Shown: positions 9,166-16,993 of the stretch, in pieces
Numbering within the stretch: the stretch's first letter is position 1
How the letters are laid out: each line of letters starts with the position of its first letter
NCBI RefSeq assembly: GCF_000826685.1
Contig: NZ_JROO01000022.1
Span: 1-38,369 of the forward strand
From: Streptomonospora alba
Lineage (GTDB): Bacteria > Actinomycetota > Actinomycetes > Streptosporangiales > Streptosporangiaceae
DNA: 38,369 nt
Direction: 5' to 3'
Program-made: the position numbers and the translations under genes
The notes under the pieces: model-generated
What the model saw: the letters and a program-made list of their open reading frames with translations, nothing else
Database searches by the model: none
What the model was told of the DNA's origin: nothing

Positions 9166-9854
9166 CGGCGGGACTCCGGGGTCTGGGGCAGGTATCGCAG
9201 GATCGCCATGCCGCCGAGGGCGCGCGTCTCGGCGAGCCGCATCGGATTGTCGGGGCCGTCGGCGAAGGCGCCCGGCCCCACGAAGGGCGGTGCGTCGGCC
9301 TGGCCGACGAAGAAGGGGGCGACGGCCAGCCGCAGTTCGTCGGCGAGCCCGGCGGTCAGGAACCGGGTGTGCACGCCGGTGCCGCCTTCGACCAGCAGCC
9401 GTTCGACGCCGCGGGCGGCGAGGTCGGTGAGGATCGGGCCGAGTTCGCGCCCGGCCTCGACGACCTCCACACCGCCGCCCGCCTCGGCGAAGCGCCGCAC
9501 GGCGGCGGGGTGCGCGTCGGTGCCGACGTAGACCAGTTTGGCGGCGTCGCCGGTGGTGAACACCCGCGCCGACGGATCGATTCCGCCGTGCTCGCTGAGC
9601 ACGACCTTGACCAGATCGGCGGTGCGCCCTTGGGCGAGCCGCCGCGAGCGCCGCTCCGGCGAGCGCACGAGCAGCCGCGGGTCGTCGGCGCGGACGGTAC
9701 CCGCCCCCACGAGAATGGCGTCGCAGCCCGCCCGCAGCTCGTCGACCTCGTCGAAGTCCTCCGACGAGGACAGCCGGAGGCGCTCGGGCCCGGCGTCGTC
9801 GATGCGCCCGTCGAGCGACATCGCGCAGCTGAGCAAGGTGTAGGGGCGGGACAT
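9162..9854 (-). CDS. RibD C-terminal-type pyrimidine reductase (DHFR-like fold)
   Basis: A 230-residue NADPH-dependent reductase of the RibD_C/dihydrofolate-reductase-like superfamily. Supporting motifs are the N-terminal YTLLSCAMSLDGRI strand-loop, DAILVGAGTVRADDPRLLVR (substrate and cofactor loop) and VERLLVEGGTGVHTRFL near the C-terminus. Length and motifs fit actinobacterial stand-alone members. The 3' end overlaps the deaminase start by four bases (ATGA at 9162-9165), indicating translational coupling. It probably reduces a deaminated ribosylamino-pyrimidine. Whether it belongs to the housekeeping riboflavin route or to a secondary pathway cannot be decided here. Confidence 0.87.
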   Translation of the reverse strand: MSRPYTLLSCAMSLDGRIDDAGPERLRLSSSEDFDEVDELRAGCDAILVGAGTVRADDPRLLVRSPERRSRRLAQGRTADLVKVVLSEHGGIDPSARVFTTGDAAKLVYVGTDAHPAAVRRFAEAGGGVEVVEAGRELGPILTDLAARGVERLLVEGGTGVHTRFLTAGLADELRLAVAPFFVGQADAPPFVGPGAFADGPDNPMRLAETRALGGMAILRYLPQTPESRR

Positions 9855-10139
9855 GCCGCCAGCTTAGCGCCCGCCGCACCCGCGCCCTCGCACAGCCTCC
9901 GCCCCCACCTGCGAAGACACAGCCGGTCACGAAGATCACACACCGGCCGTCCGCATCCGACGCGCCGGTGGAGTGGGCTCGGTGGATCCAGACGACGCGT
10001 ACGACGGCGATCGTCCGCCGCCCGGTCGTCACCATGCTCCTCGGGAGGCGTCCGATGGCCGGTGCACGGCCTGTGCGGGATCACCTTACGGGCAGCCGCC
10101 GTCGATACCGGCGCGGCGGCGCCGCACGCTGGACAGCAC
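9855..10139. other. Intergenic region, no gene seen
   Basis: Lies between the reductase start (transcribed leftward) and the terminator of the aldehyde dehydrogenase. It must hold the promoter of the reductase/deaminase pair. No convincing promoter, riboswitch or coding frame was found; in particular I see no FMN-riboswitch-like conserved segments. Confidence 0.4.
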
Positions 10140-10179
10140 ACGGCCCCGGCGACCGGGGACGGCGGTCGGCCGGGGCCGT
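10140..10179 (-). terminator. Terminator of the aldehyde dehydrogenase operon
   Basis: ACGGCCCCGGC (10140-10150) pairs perfectly with GCCGGGGCCGT (10169-10179), and the stem extends inward with GACC/GGTC. It begins 28 bases past the aldehyde dehydrogenase stop on the minus strand. Confidence 0.75.
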
Positions 10180-10207
10180 ATGGCATCCGGTGCGCTCGTG
10201 CGCGGGA

Positions 10208-11668
10208 CTAGAACGGGTACCGCTGGATCTCGCTCTGCATGGTGACCCACTGGGTCTCGGTGAAGGCCTCCAGGTTGGCGCGGGTGCCGCCGAAGCGGGC
10301 ACCGGTGCCCGAGGCGCCCACACCGCCGAAGGGGGCCACGGCCTCGTCGTCGACCGTCTGGTCGTTGATGTGCACGATGCCGCTGGGGATCCGGTCGGCG
10401 AGCTCCATTCCGCGCATGGGGTTGCCGGTGAGGATTCCCAGCGACAGGCCGTAGTCGCCGGCGGCGGCGATCTCGGCGGCCTCGTCGAGGGTGGAGAAGG
10501 TGATGACCGGCGCCACCGGGCCGAAGACCTCCTCCTCGAAGGCCGGGGTGCCGGCGGTGACCCTCTCCAGCACGGTCGGGCGGTAGAACTGGGCGTCGTA
10601 GGTGCCGCCGGCGCGCACCGTGGCTCCTGCCTCGACGCTGCGGGTGACCAGGTCGTGGACGCGGTCGCGCTGGCCGATGTCGATGATCGGGCCCAGCGCG
10701 ACGCCCTCCTGGTCGGGATCGCCCACGGTGAGCGCGTCGGCCTTGGCGGCCAGCTTGTCCACATAGGCCTCGGCCAGCGACTCGTGCACCAGGTGGCGCC
10801 CTGTGGTCATGCAGATCTGGCCCTGGTGCAGGAACGAACCCCAGGCGCCCACCGAGGCGGCGCGGTCGACGTCGGCGTCGTCGAGCACGATCAGCGGCGA
10901 GTTGCCGCCCAGCTCCAGGTGGGCGCGCTTGAGGTGGCGCCCGGCGGCCTCGCCGACCTTGCGGCCCGCGGCGGTGGAGCCGGTGAAAGAGATGACGGCG
11001 ACGTTGGGGTCGGCCACGAGCTGCGAGCCGGCCTCGGTGCCGCCGGGCAGCACCTGCAGCACCCCCTCGGGCAGGCCGGCTTCGCGGAAGACCTCGGCGA
11101 TCACGGCGCCGCCCGAGACCGCGGTGCGCGGGTCGGGCTTGAGCACGACGGCGTTGCCCAGGGCCAGCGCCGGGGCGACCGAGCGCATGCCCAGGATCAG
11201 CGGGAAGTTGAAGGGCGCGATGACGCCGATGCCCCCCACCGGAACGCGGCGCGCCAGGCTCAGCCGCGGCTGGGCGCTGCGCAGCACCTCGCCGGTGGGC
11301 TGGGAGGCCAGCGCCGCGGACTCGTAGGCCTCGGTCACGGCCAGGTGGACCTCGAAGCCGGCCTTGCCCGCCGCCGACCCGGCCTCCGCGCGCAGCCAGG
11401 AGGCGATCTCGTCGGCCTTGTCCTCGAATTCCGCGCCGGCCCGCCGCAGCACTGCGGCGCGCTCCTCGAAGGAGCGGGCCGCCCAGTCCTTCTGGGCCTT
11501 GGCGGCGCGCTCGGCGGCATCGGTGACGTCGGCGGCCCCGGCCGAGCCGATCAGGCCCAGCTCGCTGCCGGTGGTGGGCGAGGTGACCGGGGCGGTGCCG
11601 CCCTGGGCGGGCCGCCATGCGCCGGTGAAGATGTTGCCGCGCCACTCGCGGTCGTTGAGCAGTGTCAT
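10208..11668 (-). CDS. NAD(P)-dependent aldehyde dehydrogenase, benzaldehyde/vanillin type
   Basis: A 486-residue cytoplasmic aldehyde dehydrogenase. It has PFNFPLILGMRSVAPALALGNAVVLKP (cofactor fold), SFTGSTAAGRKVG, the general-base glutamate in LELGGNSP and the nucleophilic cysteine 286 in GQICMTTGR. The overall pattern, including the long IFTGAWRPA start, resembles benzaldehyde and vanillin dehydrogenases. The ATG at 11668 follows GAGGAG. It is the last gene on the minus strand after the ABC importer, 178 bases beyond the ATPase gene and separated from it by a hairpin. In this context it plausibly oxidises 4-hydroxybenzaldehyde or vanillin-like aldehydes to the acids used by PobA and the pca enzymes; this is inference from neighbours. 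Confidence 0.88.
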   Translation of the reverse strand: MTLLNDREWRGNIFTGAWRPAQGGTAPVTSPTTGSELGLIGSAGAADVTDAAERAAKAQKDWAARSFEERAAVLRRAGAEFEDKADEIASWLRAEAGSAAGKAGFEVHLAVTEAYESAALASQPTGEVLRSAQPRLSLARRVPVGGIGVIAPFNFPLILGMRSVAPALALGNAVVLKPDPRTAVSGGAVIAEVFREAGLPEGVLQVLPGGTEAGSQLVADPNVAVISFTGSTAAGRKVGEAAGRHLKRAHLELGGNSPLIVLDDADVDRAASVGAWGSFLHQGQICMTTGRHLVHESLAEAYVDKLAAKADALTVGDPDQEGVALGPIIDIGQRDRVHDLVTRSVEAGATVRAGGTYDAQFYRPTVLERVTAGTPAFEEEVFGPVAPVITFSTLDEAAEIAAAGDYGLSLGILTGNPMRGMELADRIPSGIVHINDQTVDDEAVAPFGGVGASGTGARFGGTRANLEAFTETQWVTMQSEIQRYPF

Positions 11669-11751
11669 GGTCGCTCCTCGGGCGTCGAAGGTGGGGAGGG
11701 CCGGAAGGGGGCGCGGGCGGCGCACCGCCGCTCCGCCCGCTGTGGTCGAAT

Positions 11752-11791
11752 CGGCGGGCGCCGCCGCGCCTCCGGCGCCCGGCGCCCGCCG
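11752..11791 (-). terminator. Hairpin between importer ATPase and aldehyde dehydrogenase genes
   Basis: CGGCGGGCGCC (11752-11762) pairs perfectly with GGCGCCCGCCG (11781-11791) around an 18-base loop that itself contains GGCGCC. It could end importer transcription or reduce read-through into the dehydrogenase gene. No separate dehydrogenase promoter is obvious. Confidence 0.5.
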
Positions 11792-11846
11792 TGGTCGTGT
11801 GCAGCGCCCGGCCCGCCGCGCTTCGCACGCCGCGCCGCAACGGGCG

Positions 11847-12710
11847 CTAGTGGGCCTTGCCCGCTTCCTGCGGCTGGGCGGTCGCGGACTGCGATGCGTT
11901 GCGGATCTCGGCGTAGATGCGCGTGCGCAGCTCGGCGAAGCGGTGCTCGCCGCGGGTGTTGATCTGGTCGCGCTCGTCGGGCAGGTCGATGGTCACGTCG
12001 TCCTGGATGATCGTCGGCGAGGACGACATCACCAGGACGCGCTCGCCCAGGTAGACGGCCTCGTCGATGTCGTGGGTGACGAACAGGACGGTCATGGAGA
12101 ACCGCTTCCACAGCGTGCGGATGAGGTCCTCCAGGTCCGCCCGGGTCTGGGCGTCGACCGCGGCGAAGGGCTCGTCCATCAGCAGCACGCGGGGCTCGTA
12201 GGCGATGGCCCGTGCGATGGCGACACGCTGCTGCATGCCGCCGGAGAGCTGCCAGGGGTAGGCGTCGGCCGACTTGAGCAGGCCCACGGCGTCCAGCGCC
12301 TCGTCGCTGAGCTCGCGGCGGCGCTGCTTGGGCAGCTTCTTCTCCTTGAGCGGCAGCTCGACGTTGTCGCGCACGCGCAGCCACGGGAACAGGCTGCGGC
12401 CGTACTCCTGGAAGACGACGGCCATGTCCGGCGGGGGCCCGGTCACCGAGGTCCCGGCCAGCACGACACTGCCGGAGCTGGGACGCATCAGTCCGGCGAT
12501 GCACTTGAGCAGCGTCGTCTTGCCGCAGCCGGAGGGACCGACGAGGCAGGCCAGCTCTCCCTCGCCGAGGTCGAAGGTGAGGTCGCGCAGCGCCTCGACC
12601 TCACCCTGCTGGCCTGGGTAGATCTTCTGCAGTCCGGTGACGTCGAGCATCGGGGCCTTCTTATGCGGGGCGGTGGTCTCGGGTGCCGTTGCGGTCGGTG
12701 TGGTCGCCAT
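11847..12710 (-). CDS. NitT/TauT-family ABC transporter, ATP-binding subunit
   Basis: A 287-residue ATPase that powers the importer encoded just upstream. It has Walker A GPSGCGKTT, a Q-loop in VVFQEYG, signature LSGGMQQR, Walker B VLLMDEP and H-loop THD. Sequence style (ESLFPWLRV-like stretch after the Q-loop) is that of nitrate/sulfonate/taurine-type ATPases. The N-terminal 20 residues are a Thr/Ala-rich extension. Start ATG 12710 lies eight bases after the second permease stop. It acts at the inner face of the membrane with the two permeases. The substrate is discussed under the binding protein. Confidence 0.93.
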   Translation of the reverse strand: MATTPTATAPETTAPHKKAPMLDVTGLQKIYPGQQGEVEALRDLTFDLGEGELACLVGPSGCGKTTLLKCIAGLMRPSSGSVVLAGTSVTGPPPDMAVVFQEYGRSLFPWLRVRDNVELPLKEKKLPKQRRRELSDEALDAVGLLKSADAYPWQLSGGMQQRVAIARAIAYEPRVLLMDEPFAAVDAQTRADLEDLIRTLWKRFSMTVLFVTHDIDEAVYLGERVLVMSSSPTIIQDDVTIDLPDERDQINTRGEHRFAELRTRIYAEIRNASQSATAQPQEAGKAH

Positions 12711-12718
12711 AATCTCGC

Positions 12719-13552
12719 TCACTCCCCGCGCGCCGCTGCGCGCACGCCGTTGTACCAGTACAGCACGCGGCGTTCGGCGAGGCCGAACAGTACGGAGAGC
12801 CCGAAGCCGAGCAGGCCGAGAAGCAGGATGCCGCTCCACATCTCCGGGATGGCGAAGCTGCGCTGGAACTGGATGATCGTGTAGCCCAGTCCGCTGCTGC
12901 TGGCGAACATCTCGCTGATCACCATGAGGATGATCGCGATCGACAGGCCCTGGCGCATGCCCGCCATGATCTGCGGGCTGGCCGAGCGCAGCACCAGCGT
13001 GGTCAGCCAGCGCCGACCCCGGACGCCGTAGCAGCGGCAGGTGTCGATCAGCACCGGGTCGACGGCCCGCACGCCTTCGATGGTGTTGAGCAGGATGGGC
13101 CAGATGCAGCCGGAGACGATCACGGCGAGCTTCATCGTCGTATTGACGCCCATGAACAGCATCAGCAGCGGGACCAGCACCGGCGGCGGGATCGCGCGGA
13201 AGAACTCCAGAACGGGTTCGAGCACGGCCCGCAGGCGGGCGGAGAGCCCGAGCACGACGCCCAGGGCGACGCCCAGGACGCTGCCCAGGGTGAATCCGCC
13301 GATCAGGCGCCCGATGCTGGGAAGCACATCGGCCGCCAGCCGCTCGGCGCCCCAGACCTCGACGAAGGTCGCGGCGATCTCGCCGGGGGTGGGCAGGTAG
13401 TACAGGCCCGTCACCGCGCTGGCGAGCCACCACGCGCCGATGAGCACCAGGGGAAGCAGCAGGAGGTGCAGGGCGCGCAACGCGATCCGGCTGGCGCCGG
13501 AGGCGCCGGGGCGTCGCGCTGCGTCGCGTGTGTCGGTGCTTGCGGCGCTCAC
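12719..13552 (-). CDS. NitT/TauT-family ABC transporter permease 2
   Basis: A 277-residue integral membrane protein of the binding-protein-dependent permease family. Hydrophobic segments are visible at LLLLPLVLIGAWWLASAV, the GSVLGVALGVVLGL region, VPLLMLFMGV and IILMVISEMFA. The cytoplasmic EAA-type loop lies around DTCRCYGVRGRRWLTTLVL. The GTG start (13550-13552) overlaps the TGA of permease 1 (13549-13551), so translation is coupled. It presumably forms a heterodimer with permease 1. Two different permeases in a NitT/TauT system is less common than a single homodimeric one. Confidence 0.92.
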   Translation of the reverse strand: MSAASTDTRDAARRPGASGASRIALRALHLLLLPLVLIGAWWLASAVTGLYYLPTPGEIAATFVEVWGAERLAADVLPSIGRLIGGFTLGSVLGVALGVVLGLSARLRAVLEPVLEFFRAIPPPVLVPLLMLFMGVNTTMKLAVIVSGCIWPILLNTIEGVRAVDPVLIDTCRCYGVRGRRWLTTLVLRSASPQIMAGMRQGLSIAIILMVISEMFASSSGLGYTIIQFQRSFAIPEMWSGILLLGLLGFGLSVLFGLAERRVLYWYNGVRAAARGE

Positions 13553-14400
13553 GCGATCTCCTCTCCGCGGACCGAGGCGTGCCAGCGCAGCGCCCGCCGC
13601 TCCAGTGCCCGCACGCCGACGTTGACGGCGACCCCGAGGGCGCCGGTGGCGATGATGAGTGCGTAGACCAGTTCTGTCGCGTCGCTGTTCTTGGCGACGG
13701 AGATCTGCTGGCCCAGGCCGGGTGTGCCGATGATCAGCTGTCCGGTGATGGTCAGGATGAGCGCGACGGCCGCGCCCAGCCGCAGCCCTGTCAGCACGTA
13801 GGGCAGGGCCGAGGGCCAGGCGATGTAGCGCAGGCGCGACAGCCGGCCCAGCCCGTAGGAGCGTGCGGTCTGCTCGGCGACCGGGTCGATGTCGGAGACG
13901 CCGTAGAGCACCTGGATGTAGATCTGCCAGAACGCGGCGTAGACCACCAGCAGCAGCGTGGAGGCCATGTCGGTGCCGTAGAGCAGGATCGCCAGCGGGA
14001 TCAGCGCCACCGACGGGATGGGCCGCAGGAACTCCACCGTGGAGTGGGTGAAGGCCCGCAGCACGGGGACCGAGCCCACGGCGAAACCGAGCAGCGACGC
14101 GGCGGCGAAGGCGATGCCCAGGCCGATGCCCCAGGTGAGGACGGTGTCGCCGACGGCGGTCCAGAATTCGGGTAGCACCAGCCGCTCGCCGAGCGCGGCG
14201 AGCACCTCCGAGGCCGGCGGGAGGAAGCGGGCGGGGATCAGGCCGATGCGCGGCACCGCCTCCCACAGCAGCAGGAAGCCGACGACTCCGACGATCCCCA
14301 GTACGGCGCGGTTGGGCGAGCGCCGCGGCACGCGGGGGCGTCCCCCCGCCCCGGAGGGACGGGCGGGGGGACGCGCATTCTCGGCGGTATCGGTCTTCAT
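13549..14400 (-). CDS. NitT/TauT-family ABC transporter permease 1
   Basis: A 283-residue integral membrane permease. After a Pro/Arg-rich cytoplasmic N-terminus it has hydrophobic segments starting at AVLGIVGVVGFLLLWEAV, and an EAA-type loop around EQTARSYGLGRLSRLRYIAWPSALP that contacts the ATPase. Its ATG (14398-14400) overlaps the TGA of the binding-protein gene, and its own stop overlaps the start of permease 2. The three genes are therefore strictly coupled. No membrane-segment loss or truncation is seen. Confidence 0.92.
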   Translation of the reverse strand: MKTDTAENARPPARPSGAGGRPRVPRRSPNRAVLGIVGVVGFLLLWEAVPRIGLIPARFLPPASEVLAALGERLVLPEFWTAVGDTVLTWGIGLGIAFAAASLLGFAVGSVPVLRAFTHSTVEFLRPIPSVALIPLAILLYGTDMASTLLLVVYAAFWQIYIQVLYGVSDIDPVAEQTARSYGLGRLSRLRYIAWPSALPYVLTGLRLGAAVALILTITGQLIIGTPGLGQQISVAKNSDATELVYALIIATGALGVAVNVGVRALERRALRWHASVRGEEIA

Positions 14401-15356
14401 CGGAACAGGGCGTCCATGTCGGGCTGCGACTCGATGACGCCGTCGTGCATCATCAGGTCGGCGATGGACTGGGCGGGCTCCTGGTAGTCCTCGGTGGGCC
14501 AGCGCGGCAGGCGGATCTGGTCGATGGCCTCGGAGTCGAGCTCGGTGTACTCGCCGAGGATGCTGCGGGCCTCCTCCGGGTTGTCCTGGGCGTAGGTGAG
14601 GGACTCGTTGATGGCGGCGGTGAAGTCGTCCACCAGCTCCGGGTTCTCGTTGATCATCTGCTCGGTGGTGAAGTAGTAGGCCACCGACAGGTCGGGGTCG
14701 GCGTCGACGAAGTTCGAGGCGACCTCGGTGGCGCCGTTGTTGAGCGTGGCGGTCAGGAACGGCTCGACGACCCAGGCGGCGTCGACGTCGCCGCGTTCCA
14801 GAGCGGCCGGCATCTCCGGGAAGGGCAGCTCGACGAACTCGACGGTGTCGGAGTCGCCGCCGTCCTTGCGGATGGAGTTGCGGACGGTGGTGTCGCCGAT
14901 GTTCTCCAGATTGTTCACGGCGACGGTGGTGTCCTCGAGGTCCTTGGGGTCGGTGATGCCGCTGTCCGCGGGCGCCACGACGCCGCCGAAGTCGCCGCCC
15001 TGCTCGCCGGTGCTGGTCACACCGTTGGCGACGATCGTCAGCGGCAGGTCGTTGCTGCGGCCGACGATGAGCGAGGTGATGTTGCCGAAGGCGAAGTCGT
15101 AGTCGCCCGAGACGACGCTGGGCACGGCCTGGGCACCGCCCGTGGTGTTCTGGATCTCCATGTCGATGCCGTGCTTTTCGAAGATGCCCTTGTCGACACC
15201 GAGGTGCAGAGGTGCGACGTCGACGATGGGGATGGCTCCGACCTTGATGGACTGGTTGCCGCCGCCGTCGCCGCCGCCGTCTTCCTGGCCACCGCCGCAG
15301 GCTGTGCTGGCGAGCAGTGTGACCACAGCGGCCACGGGGAGAGTCATCCGGCGCAT
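14397..15356 (-). CDS. NitT/TauT-family ABC transporter substrate-binding lipoprotein
   Basis: A 319-residue extracytoplasmic binding protein. The signal peptide ends in a lipobox (LLASTAC, Cys20), followed by a Gly/Asp-rich tether and the two-lobed domain starting at IKVGAIPIVDVAPLHLGVDKGIF. This opening, with KGIFEKHGIDMEI, is typical of SsuA/TauA/ThiY/NMT1-type proteins, whose ligands include sulfonates, nitrate, pyrimidine precursors and, in some actinobacteria, phthalate. The ligand is not readable from sequence. Placement between a MetE-like enzyme and an aromatic aldehyde dehydrogenase, opposite the pca genes, makes an aromatic acid, an aromatic sulfonate or a methylated aromatic plausible. 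ATG at 15356 follows AGGAG. It overlaps permease 1 by ATGA. Confidence 0.92.
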   Translation of the reverse strand: MRRMTLPVAAVVTLLASTACGGGQEDGGGDGGGNQSIKVGAIPIVDVAPLHLGVDKGIFEKHGIDMEIQNTTGGAQAVPSVVSGDYDFAFGNITSLIVGRSNDLPLTIVANGVTSTGEQGGDFGGVVAPADSGITDPKDLEDTTVAVNNLENIGDTTVRNSIRKDGGDSDTVEFVELPFPEMPAALERGDVDAAWVVEPFLTATLNNGATEVASNFVDADPDLSVAYYFTTEQMINENPELVDDFTAAINESLTYAQDNPEEARSILGEYTELDSEAIDQIRLPRWPTEDYQEPAQSIADLMMHDGVIESQPDMDALFR

Positions 15357-15418
15357 GTTGGGTCTCCTGGTGGGTGAATAGTCGGGCACGCACCACTCAC
15401 GTCGGTGCGAGTGGGGGA

Positions 15419-16549
15419 TCATCCCCAGACCTCGGCAGCGGTCTCGACGATCAGCCGCAGCTTGGCTACCTGCTCGTCATAGGTGAGGTCGTTGCCTTCG
15501 AAGGTGCTGGAGAATCCGCACTGAGGGGCGAGGCACAGCTGCTCGAGCGGAATGTAGCGGCTCGCCTCCTCGATACGGCGCTTGAGGTCGTCCTTGCTCT
15601 CGAGGGCGCCGCGCTTGGTCGTGACCAGGCCGAGGGCCACGTACTTGCCCTGCGGGACGAAACGCAGGGGTTCGAACCCGCCGGAGCGGGCGTCGTCGAA
15701 TTCGAGGAAGTATCCGTCGACGCCGAGGTTGCCGAACAGCTCTTCGGCGATGTAATCGTAGCCGCCCTCGGCCACCCAGGAGGAGCGGAAGTTGCCCCGG
15801 CACATGTGGGTGGTGATCCGCATGCCCTCGGGGCGGCCGGCCAGGGCGGCGTTGATCTGGCTGATGTAGCGGCGGTGGATGCTGTCGCCGTTGTCGCCGC
15901 GCTGGTCGATCATGGCGCGCTGGCGCGGGTCGTTGAGGTAGGCGAGGCTGGTGTCGTCGAGCTGCAGGTAGGAGCAGCCCAGCTCGCCGACCCGACGGAT
16001 CTGCTCGGCGTAGGCGGCCGAGAGGTCGTTCCAGAACTCCTCGGTGTCGGGGTAGACATCGGAGTCGATGGAAGCCTGGCCGCCGCGGTAGTGGACCATG
16101 CTCGGCGAGGGCATGGTCAGCTTGGGCGTGTTGGTGGTGACGGTGTCGCGCAGGAACGCGAAGTCGTCGGCGAAGATCGTGTGGTCCAGCCCCACCTTGC
16201 CGCTGACCTGCAGGGCGGCCGGGGTGAACTCGATGTCGCCCTGCTCGTTGTGGAAGGTGACGCTCAGGTCGCCGGGAGCCTTGGTGATGCCGCCGAGCTG
16301 GTAGATGAAGTCCATGTGCCAGGAGGCGCGGCGGAACTCGCCGTCGGTGGCCGAGGAGAGCCCGACCTCCTCCTGCATGCGCACGACGTCGCGGATCGCG
16401 TCGTCCTCGATGCTGCGCAGCTCCTGATCGTCCAGCGCGCCCTCGGCGTGGCGGGCGCGGGCGTCGAGCAGCCGACGCGGACGCAGCAGGCTGCCCACGT
16501 GGTCGGCGCGGAAGGGCGGTTCGCCTCGGCGGCTGGCGGGGGGTGTCAT
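15419..16549 (-). CDS. Short MetE-like zinc-dependent methyl (alkyl) transferase
   Basis: A 376-residue protein equal to the catalytic C-terminal half of cobalamin-independent methionine synthase. Probable zinc ligands are His248 and Cys250 (THMCRGN) and Cys344 (APQCGFSS), with RADHVGSLLRP at the N-terminus. It lacks the N-terminal half of true MetE. Stand-alone proteins of this size include the YxjG/YxjH group and epoxyalkane:coenzyme M transferase, so thiol methylation or alkylation is the likely chemistry. The acceptor and donor are unknown. It is first in the minus-strand operon ahead of the importer, with 62 bases before the binding-protein gene, and is preceded by a leader of about 250 nt. 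A role in handling methyl groups from methoxylated substrates would fit the neighbourhood but is speculation. Confidence 0.85.
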   Translation of the reverse strand: MTPPASRRGEPPFRADHVGSLLRPRRLLDARARHAEGALDDQELRSIEDDAIRDVVRMQEEVGLSSATDGEFRRASWHMDFIYQLGGITKAPGDLSVTFHNEQGDIEFTPAALQVSGKVGLDHTIFADDFAFLRDTVTTNTPKLTMPSPSMVHYRGGQASIDSDVYPDTEEFWNDLSAAYAEQIRRVGELGCSYLQLDDTSLAYLNDPRQRAMIDQRGDNGDSIHRRYISQINAALAGRPEGMRITTHMCRGNFRSSWVAEGGYDYIAEELFGNLGVDGYFLEFDDARSGGFEPLRFVPQGKYVALGLVTTKRGALESKDDLKRRIEEASRYIPLEQLCLAPQCGFSSTFEGNDLTYDEQVAKLRLIVETAAEVWG

Positions 16550-16743
16550 GGTTTCGCCGGTCTCCCTTCGAGTCCTCGGTGCGAGCCAGCGCGGACGGCA
16601 TCCGGCGCTCGGCACGTGGGGCCCACCCGGCTGCGATTCTGCGGCGCTGGATCGGGACAAGCGGCGGGTGGCCGCCACCGGGCTGCGTGCCGGCGTGCGG
16701 CAGGGGCCCGGTCGCCCGCCATCCGGGGCGGAGCCGCGGTCGA

Positions 16744-16755
16744 GTGCCTAGGCAC
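16744..16755. promoter_or_regulatory. 12-bp palindrome GTGCCTAGGCAC in the divergent leader
   Basis: A perfect, spacer-free 12-bp palindrome within the transcribed leader of the MetE-like gene, about 195 bases before its start codon. It differs from the GTTC-N7-GAAC motif, so if functional it would be bound by another regulator. It could also be chance. Confidence 0.35.
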
Positions 16756-16777
16756 CGTACCGCATCCGCAGCTCGAT

Positions 16778-16792
16778 GTACGAGATACGAAC
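16778..16792. promoter_or_regulatory. Putative PcaR operator copy, GTACGAGATACGAAC
   Basis: Degenerate copy of the GTTC-N7-GAAC motif. It matches the copy at 18028-18042 (ATTCGGCATACGAAC) at 11 of 15 positions and shares ATACGAACA across and beyond its right half. It sits just downstream of the predicted start of transcription of the divergent operon, next to the copy at 16797-16811. Confidence 0.5.
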
Positions 16793-16796
16793 AAGC

Positions 16797-16811
16797 GTTC
16801 TTCGAGCGAAC
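16797..16811. promoter_or_regulatory. Putative PcaR operator GTTC-N7-GAAC on the divergent promoter
   Basis: GTTCTTCGAGCGAAC has perfect 4-bp half-sites spaced by seven bases, the same geometry as at 16896-16910. It overlaps the predicted minus-strand -10 box and transcription start. The gap between this and the adjacent degenerate copy gives repeated half-sites in tandem, the arrangement known for IclR-family PcaU/PobR operators. Confidence 0.55.
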
Positions 16812-16838
16812 ATAAGTGAGGCCGATCACCCACGTCAA
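16809..16838 (-). promoter_or_regulatory. Promoter of the MetE-like/importer operon
   Basis: On the minus strand, TTGACG (16833-16838) and TATGTT (16809-16814) are spaced by 18 bases. Predicted transcription starts near 16802, giving a leader of about 250 nt to the ATG at 16549. The -10 overlaps the GTTC-N7-GAAC motif. Confidence 0.55.
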
Positions 16839-16876
16839 CCCCCATATAACGGACGGCTCTACCGGAGGTATCCGGC

Positions 16877-16910
16877 TTTACCTGGGACGTCTCTTGTTCG
16901 GTATGAGAAC
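16877..16910 (+). promoter_or_regulatory. Promoter and operator of the IclR regulator gene
   Basis: GTTCGGTATGAGAAC (16896-16910) is a GTTC-N7-GAAC inverted repeat, extended to TGTTC...GAACA. A weak -10 TATGAG (16902-16907) lies inside it, with TTTACC (16877-16882) as a possible -35 at 19-base spacing. The geometry suggests autoregulation. The leader to the ATG at 16994 would be about 80 nt. Confidence 0.5.
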
Positions 16911-16993
16911 ATCCCCCTAGGCGCATGAACGCGGAGCTGCACGGCGCGCACTGCGCGTGTCCCGAAATGCCGCCGCAACCGAAGGGAAGAGAC

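Noticed and set aside
16550-16802. Cobalamin or SAM riboswitch before the MetE-like gene
   Set aside because: The segment AAGGGAGACCGGCG on the minus strand only loosely resembles a B12 box, and no matching core (GCCACTG-like) or SAM-type core was found.
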